16,172 nt of DNA from an uncultured bacterium (GTDB lineage: Bacteria; Armatimonadota; Zipacnadia; Zipacnadales; Zipacnadaceae). Of this stretch, positions 13,349 to 16,172 are shown piece by piece. Below the pieces are notes generated by a model. It worked only from the letters and a program-made list of their open reading frames with translations, searched no databases and was not told the DNA's origin. The DNA lies in contig CALFVE010000143.1 of NCBI GenBank assembly GCA_937928475.1, positions 1 to 16,172 on the forward strand. The letters are read 5' to 3'. The position numbers and the translations under genes are program-made. Each line of letters begins with the position of its first letter. Position 1 is the first letter of the stretch.

Positions 13349-14437
13349 TCACCCCATCCGGCAGGGATAGGCTACCACCCAGTCGCGGACCGCTCGGATC
13401 GTCTGCGGCGGGCAGCGCGGTGGCATCACCCCCGCCGAGGTTACCACCAGCCCACGATGATGCGGCAGGGCCTCCAGGTCTCGTTCGAGCTGGGCGATGA
13501 TCTCCCCCGCGCTCCGCGTCCACAGCACCGCATTGGTCCCGCCGACCAGCGCCTTGTCCGGGCAGGCGGCGCGCCCCTCGAGCAGCGTGGTATTGCCCAG
13601 CGGCGGGGAGGTGAAGGCCTCGAATCCGGCTACGGGCAGCCGAGCGAGGTCCGGCAGGAGGTCGCGCAGCAGGCCGCACATGTGCAGGAGGAGCAACCGC
13701 CCGCTCTCTTGCATGAGGCGACCGTAGGCCTCGATCGGCGGCACACAGTAGCGGCGGTACTGAGTCGGGGAGATGAGCGTGGTGGAGGTGTTCTCAACCA
13801 GATAGATGAGGTCCGCCGGCGAGCAATCGGCGAGGATCTCCGCCCGGCGAAGCAGCACCTGGTGCAAAGCAGCAAACAGCGCCTCCACTTCGGCCGGGTA
13901 GTCGGCCAACAGCAGATGGGCGTTTTCCACCCCAGCCAGCCATTCCACCCAGTACATGAGCGGCGATTCGCCGATGCTCTCGGTAGTCACCGCCGCGCCG
14001 CCGATCTGATCGAACCGAGCGCGCGCGGCCTGCAGCCCGGAGCGATCCAGTTCCGGCCGACTGTCCTCATAGAACTCCCGCATGATCTCCAGGTCCTCCC
14101 GGCCCTGCACCGGAAAGCGCACGGGATGCCAGGAACGGGAGGCCTCGTCCCAGCGGCAGTGCAGCTCGCAGGATCGGCCGCGGATGGTGTAAACCGTGCG
14201 CAGGAAGCCGTTCTGCGTGCTCGTCTGCAGGCTCCCGGCAACGTGCACCTCGCGGATGCAGCCGGGCAAGCCGACGTGTGGGTCGGAGCCGAGCCAGTCG
14301 TGGAGAGCCTCGACGGTCATGCTGCGGAAAGGCTCGGCCTGGGCGCAAGGGTAGGCCTCGCTGAGTTTGGGCCAGAAGGGCAGGTGGTCCACAGGCTGAA
14401 ACCGTAGGGCCGCCAGCCAGCGCTCCTTGGGGGTCAT
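13349..14437 (-). CDS. URO-D/MtaA-superfamily protein (uroporphyrinogen decarboxylase-like)
   Basis: I use ATG 14437, preceded by AAGGAGG at 11 bases, giving 362 residues beginning MTPKERWLAALRFQPVDHLP, the standard N-terminus of the family's 'xxR-xxxxxxxPVDRxP' type; the upstream open frame is Arg/Pro-rich. The barrel carries ENTSTTLISPTQYRRYCVPP and LLLLHMCGLLRDLLP with His252 and Cys254, the HxC zinc motif of methylcobamide:thiol methyltransferases (MtaA/MtbA/CmuA) and absent from true HemE. The third usual Cys, in a GC-V-P-TPPENI stretch near the C-terminus, is replaced by SAGVMPPRCPPQTI, with Cys342 a few residues later. It is therefore a corrinoid- or thiol-methyltransferase-like protein of unknown substrate rather than a heme enzyme. 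It stands alone; no corrinoid protein is next to it. Confidence 0.85.
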   Translation of the reverse strand: MTPKERWLAALRFQPVDHLPFWPKLSEAYPCAQAEPFRSMTVEALHDWLGSDPHVGLPGCIREVHVAGSLQTSTQNGFLRTVYTIRGRSCELHCRWDEASRSWHPVRFPVQGREDLEIMREFYEDSRPELDRSGLQAARARFDQIGGAAVTTESIGESPLMYWVEWLAGVENAHLLLADYPAEVEALFAALHQVLLRRAEILADCSPADLIYLVENTSTTLISPTQYRRYCVPPIEAYGRLMQESGRLLLLHMCGLLRDLLPDLARLPVAGFEAFTSPPLGNTTLLEGRAACPDKALVGGTNAVLWTRSAGEIIAQLERDLEALPHHRGLVVTSAGVMPPRCPPQTIRAVRDWVVAYPCRMG

Positions 14438-14496
14438 CGCTACAGGCGCCTCCTTGCTTGGGGCTAGGCGCAGATTCGGCGCCGGGTCGAGCAGGT

Positions 14497-14569
14497 CCTG
14501 CCTGGCGGCAGGCGGCCAGCCGGCACCTCCTCGACCGGCGGCTGTCTGCTGGCCCCGCCTGCTGCAGGC
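14497..14569. repeat. Cluster of three palindromes between divergent genes
   Basis: CCTGCC-TGGC-GGCAGG (14497-14512), GGCCAGC...GCTGGCC (14514-14520 with 14548-14554) and GCCTGC-T-GCAGGC (14557-14569) follow one another in the 250-base gap between the URO-D gene and the rubrerythrin gene. The first resembles the GGCAGGC/CCTGCC half of the dispersed repeat at 6660. Role unknown. Confidence 0.5.
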
Positions 14570-14650
14570 TCTCTCTGCTTTGAGTCGCACCTCTCAGCAG
14601 GTGAGCACACTAGCCTTGGCGAACCCCGCGGCTGCTGGCGGCGTCTACCG

Positions 14651-14677
14651 CCTTTGTAAGTCAGTCGCATACAAGGG
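14651..14677 (+). promoter_or_regulatory. Imperfect inverted repeat over the rubrerythrin ribosome site
   Basis: CCTTTGTA (14651-14658) and TACAAGGG (14670-14677) are near-perfect inverted arms around an 11-base centre; the inner TTGTA/TACAA arms are exact. The right arm includes the AAGGGAG ribosome binding site, so this may be a repressor operator or a hairpin that hides the site. It does not match the known PerR or Fur boxes. Confidence 0.35.
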
Positions 14678-14687
14678 AGTGACCAAG

Positions 14688-15185
14688 ATGCCGGAAGCCG
14701 GAGTCTTCACTGCAGCAGAGATGATAGACATCGCTATCCAACTAGAACAGAACGGGCAGGCCTTCTACACCCAGGCGGCCCTCCGGGCCCAGGACGAGGA
14801 AATCAAGCGATTCCTGGAGTTCTTGGCCAAAGAAGAGCAACGCCATGAACAAGTCTTCCGCGACCTCAAACCGGCCGAGCGCGAGCACCGTCCCGCTCAG
14901 GAGTATCCCGGCGAACGGTCGGAGTATGTGCAGGTGCTGCTGGAGGAGCGCCTGCTCCCCAGCGGGGAGATCGTCGAAAAGGTGCTGCCCGGCCTGGACT
15001 CCGAAACGGAGATCCTCGACTTCGCGCTGGGCTTTGAAAAGGACACCATTCTCTTCTACTTCGAGATGCGCCACTTGTTGGGCGAAGCCCATCGGCCTAT
15101 CATCAACGAGATCATCGAGCAGGAGAAGCATCACGTGACGCGGCTGCGGCGCCTGTGCCGGGCCTGCCGGGCGAAGGAAGGCTAG
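14688..15185 (+). CDS. Rubrerythrin-like ferritin-family di-iron protein
   Basis: ATG 14688 follows AAGGGAG by eight bases; the frame is open upstream but its translation is not coding-like. The 165-residue four-helix protein has the di-iron ligands of rubrerythrins: Glu20 in AIQLEQNGQAFY, Glu50 and His53 in KEEQRHEQVF, Glu117 in LGFEKDTILFYFE, and Glu146 and His149 in EQEKHHVTRL. The C-terminal rubredoxin domain of classical rubrerythrin is absent, though the tail has one CxxC (Cys157, Cys160). Such proteins reduce peroxide or act as di-iron sensors in the cytosol of anaerobes and microaerophiles. The next gene, an iron-sulfur flavoprotein, starts one base after the stop and could supply electrons in place of the missing rubredoxin. 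Confidence 0.92.
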   Translation: MPEAGVFTAAEMIDIAIQLEQNGQAFYTQAALRAQDEEIKRFLEFLAKEEQRHEQVFRDLKPAEREHRPAQEYPGERSEYVQVLLEERLLPSGEIVEKVLPGLDSETEILDFALGFEKDTILFYFEMRHLLGEAHRPIINEIIEQEKHHVTRLRRLCRACRAKEG

Positions 15186-15186
15186 C

Positions 15187-15789
15187 ATGAGCGGAAGCCC
15201 TCAGCCGCTGATCGTGGCCGTGGCCGGCAGTCCCCGGCGGGGCGGCAACACCGAGACGCTTCTGCAGGCGGCCGTCCAGGGAGCGACCGAAGAGGGCGCG
15301 CAGGTGGAGTGGGTGCGGCCGAACCTGATGAAGTTCGTGGCCTGCCAGCACTGTGGCGGGTGCAGCGCCACCGGGGTTTGTGTTGTCCAGGACGACATGC
15401 AGGCGGTGTACGCACTCATCGAGCGCATGGACGGGATGATCCTGGCCTCCCCTATCTACTTCGGCAGCGTCACCGCCCAGGTCAAGGCCCTGATTGACCG
15501 GGCCCAGGCGCTCTGGGTCCGCAAGTACCTCCTGCATCGGCCCCTCTCGGAGGACGGCAAGCCGCGCCCGCTGCTCTTTCTCTCGGCACTGGGCGGGCGC
15601 TCCCGGGGGCACATCCGAGCCGCCCGCACGGTGGTGAGAGCATTCCTCAACACCTGGGACGGCGAGTACCAGGAGTTGATCTTCCCGCGCATTGACCTGG
15701 AGGGAGAGATCACCGAGCACTGGACGGCCCTGCCCCAGGCACACGCCGCCGGCCAGGAGATGGCGGCGCGCCTCAAGCACTCGCCCTAG
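15187..15789 (+). CDS. Iron-sulfur flavoprotein (NADPH-dependent FMN reductase fold)
   Basis: The 200-residue protein starts at an ATG one base after the rubrerythrin stop, with AAGGAAGG inside the end of that gene, so the two are cotranscribed. VAVAGSPRRGGNTETLL is the FMN-phosphate loop of the flavodoxin-like fold. Cys53, Cys56, Cys59 and Cys65 (CQHCGGCSATGVC) give the compact C-x2-C-x2-C-x5-C motif known from Methanosarcina iron-sulfur flavoprotein, which binds one 4Fe-4S cluster. ASPIYFGSVTAQVKALIDR is the second conserved flavin/dimer segment. These dimers or tetramers shuttle electrons, for example to oxygen or peroxide. Pairing with a rubrerythrin-like protein fits an oxygen/peroxide detoxification unit; the electron donor is not evident. 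Confidence 0.92.
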   Translation: MSGSPQPLIVAVAGSPRRGGNTETLLQAAVQGATEEGAQVEWVRPNLMKFVACQHCGGCSATGVCVVQDDMQAVYALIERMDGMILASPIYFGSVTAQVKALIDRAQALWVRKYLLHRPLSEDGKPRPLLFLSALGGRSRGHIRAARTVVRAFLNTWDGEYQELIFPRIDLEGEITEHWTALPQAHAAGQEMAARLKHSP

Positions 15790-15802
15790 GCCCGTCAAGT
15801 CC

Positions 15803-15819
15803 TCGCACCTAGGGTGCGA
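15803..15819. terminator. Short inverted repeat between convergent genes
   Basis: TCGCACC-TAG-GGTGCGA is a perfect 7-bp stem with a three-base loop, overlapping the stop codon of the leftward gene and lying 13 bases after the flavoprotein stop. It could be a bidirectional terminator, but there is no T-run on either side. Confidence 0.35.
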
Positions 15820-16172
15820 AGCGATAGACCCGCAGGTAGGCATCCTCGACCGGCTGTCCGCCCAGGCGCGACCGCCAGCGTTGCTCCTCGGGCGAGAGCG
15901 GGAGTAACCGGTAGGCCTCCTGTTGTCCCGCTTTTGCGCGCAGCTCCGCCAGCAGGCGCTCGGTGTGGGAGCGGGCGAGATCCGAGCCCCGGTCGCGCGC
16001 AATCACCCACACGCTTACCCCTGACTTCGGGAAATTGGCGACCTCCCGGGGAAGCGGTTGCCAGGTCAAGGTCTCGTCCACCAAGTCCACGAAGCGCACC
16101 GGCCCGGTGAAGTAGCGCCCGGCCGGTGCGTCCCACCAGGCGACAGCGATGTCGCCCGGTTTCCCGCGAGAC
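15809..16172 (-). CDS. Unidentified protein, C-terminal fragment
   Basis: The minus strand is open from the window edge (first full codon ends at 16171) to TAG at 15809-15811, giving about 120 residues. The translation, with GDIAVAWWDAPAGRYFTGP, VDETLTWQPLPREVANFPK, VSVWVIARDRGSD, LLAELRAKAGQQ, and an end at DAYLRVYRFAP, has balanced composition and mixed alpha/beta character. A GTG at 16099 is in frame but without a ribosome site; the protein almost surely begins outside the window. The Trp-rich opening followed by 'VWVIARDRGSD' hints at a globular extracytoplasmic or glycosyltransferase-associated C-terminus, yet I do not recognise a family. It converges on the iron-sulfur flavoprotein gene with 19 bases between stops. 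Confidence 0.7.
   Translation of the reverse strand, partial: SRGKPGDIAVAWWDAPAGRYFTGPVRFVDLVDETLTWQPLPREVANFPKSGVSVWVIARDRGSDLARSHTERLLAELRAKAGQQEAYRLLPLSPEEQRWRSRLGGQPVEDAYLRVYRFAP

Overview
The window is GC-rich (roughly two thirds G+C by eye), densely coded bacterial chromosome. The mix of genes (heparinase-like secreted protein, URO-D/methyltransferase-like protein, YhcH-family sugar protein, Ig-like lipoprotein, PurL, rubrerythrin plus iron-sulfur flavoprotein) and the hairpin-forming dispersed repeats suggest an uncultivated, partly anaerobic lineage such as Armatimonadota or a Planctomycetota-like group. That taxonomic guess is inference only. No rRNA, tRNA, CRISPR array, transposase or phage gene is visible.

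Layout. (1) 1-5664, all minus strand: a DapA/NanA-superfamily aldolase, then two small cysteine-rich proteins resembling the ATC-hydrolase family in overlapping frames, a very large exported heparinase II/III-like protein, and the N-terminus of a CPA2 (KefB-like) cation/proton antiporter running off the left edge. (2) 5665-6187: a non-coding leader with a promoter-like extended -10 and a strong hairpin, followed by a plus-strand yhcH-family gene broken by three frameshifts. (3) 6660-6772: two tandem copies of a hairpin repeat filling the gap between convergent genes. (4) 6783-8802, minus: three tightly packed genes, namely a two-module protein with a CxxC N-terminus, a small protein with an INGKRY-type motif, and an FHA-domain protein. 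The first and last share a C-terminal domain of about 97 residues that I cannot name. This is the best candidate for an undescribed system. (5) 8803-9526: no convincing gene; an AT-rich island with divergent promoter-like sites and possible alternative RNA stems. (6) 9527-12197, minus: 4-oxalocrotonate-tautomerase-like protein downstream of purL, which has its own promoter. (7) 12350-13180, plus: Ig-like lipoprotein with a missing start codon and a probable 3' frameshift. (8) 13349-14437, minus: URO-D-family protein. (9) 14688-15789, plus: rubrerythrin-like ferritin plus iron-sulfur flavoprotein, a likely oxidative-stress/redox pair. (10) 15809-16172, minus: C-terminus of an unidentified protein.

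The genes do not form one pathway. The aldolase/small-protein/heparinase-like block could serve catabolism of an acidic or amino-sugar polymer. The FHA trio looks like a signalling or regulatory module. The two damaged genes both lie directly upstream of copies of the same dispersed hairpin repeat, so either local decay or consensus errors around difficult sequence should be considered.
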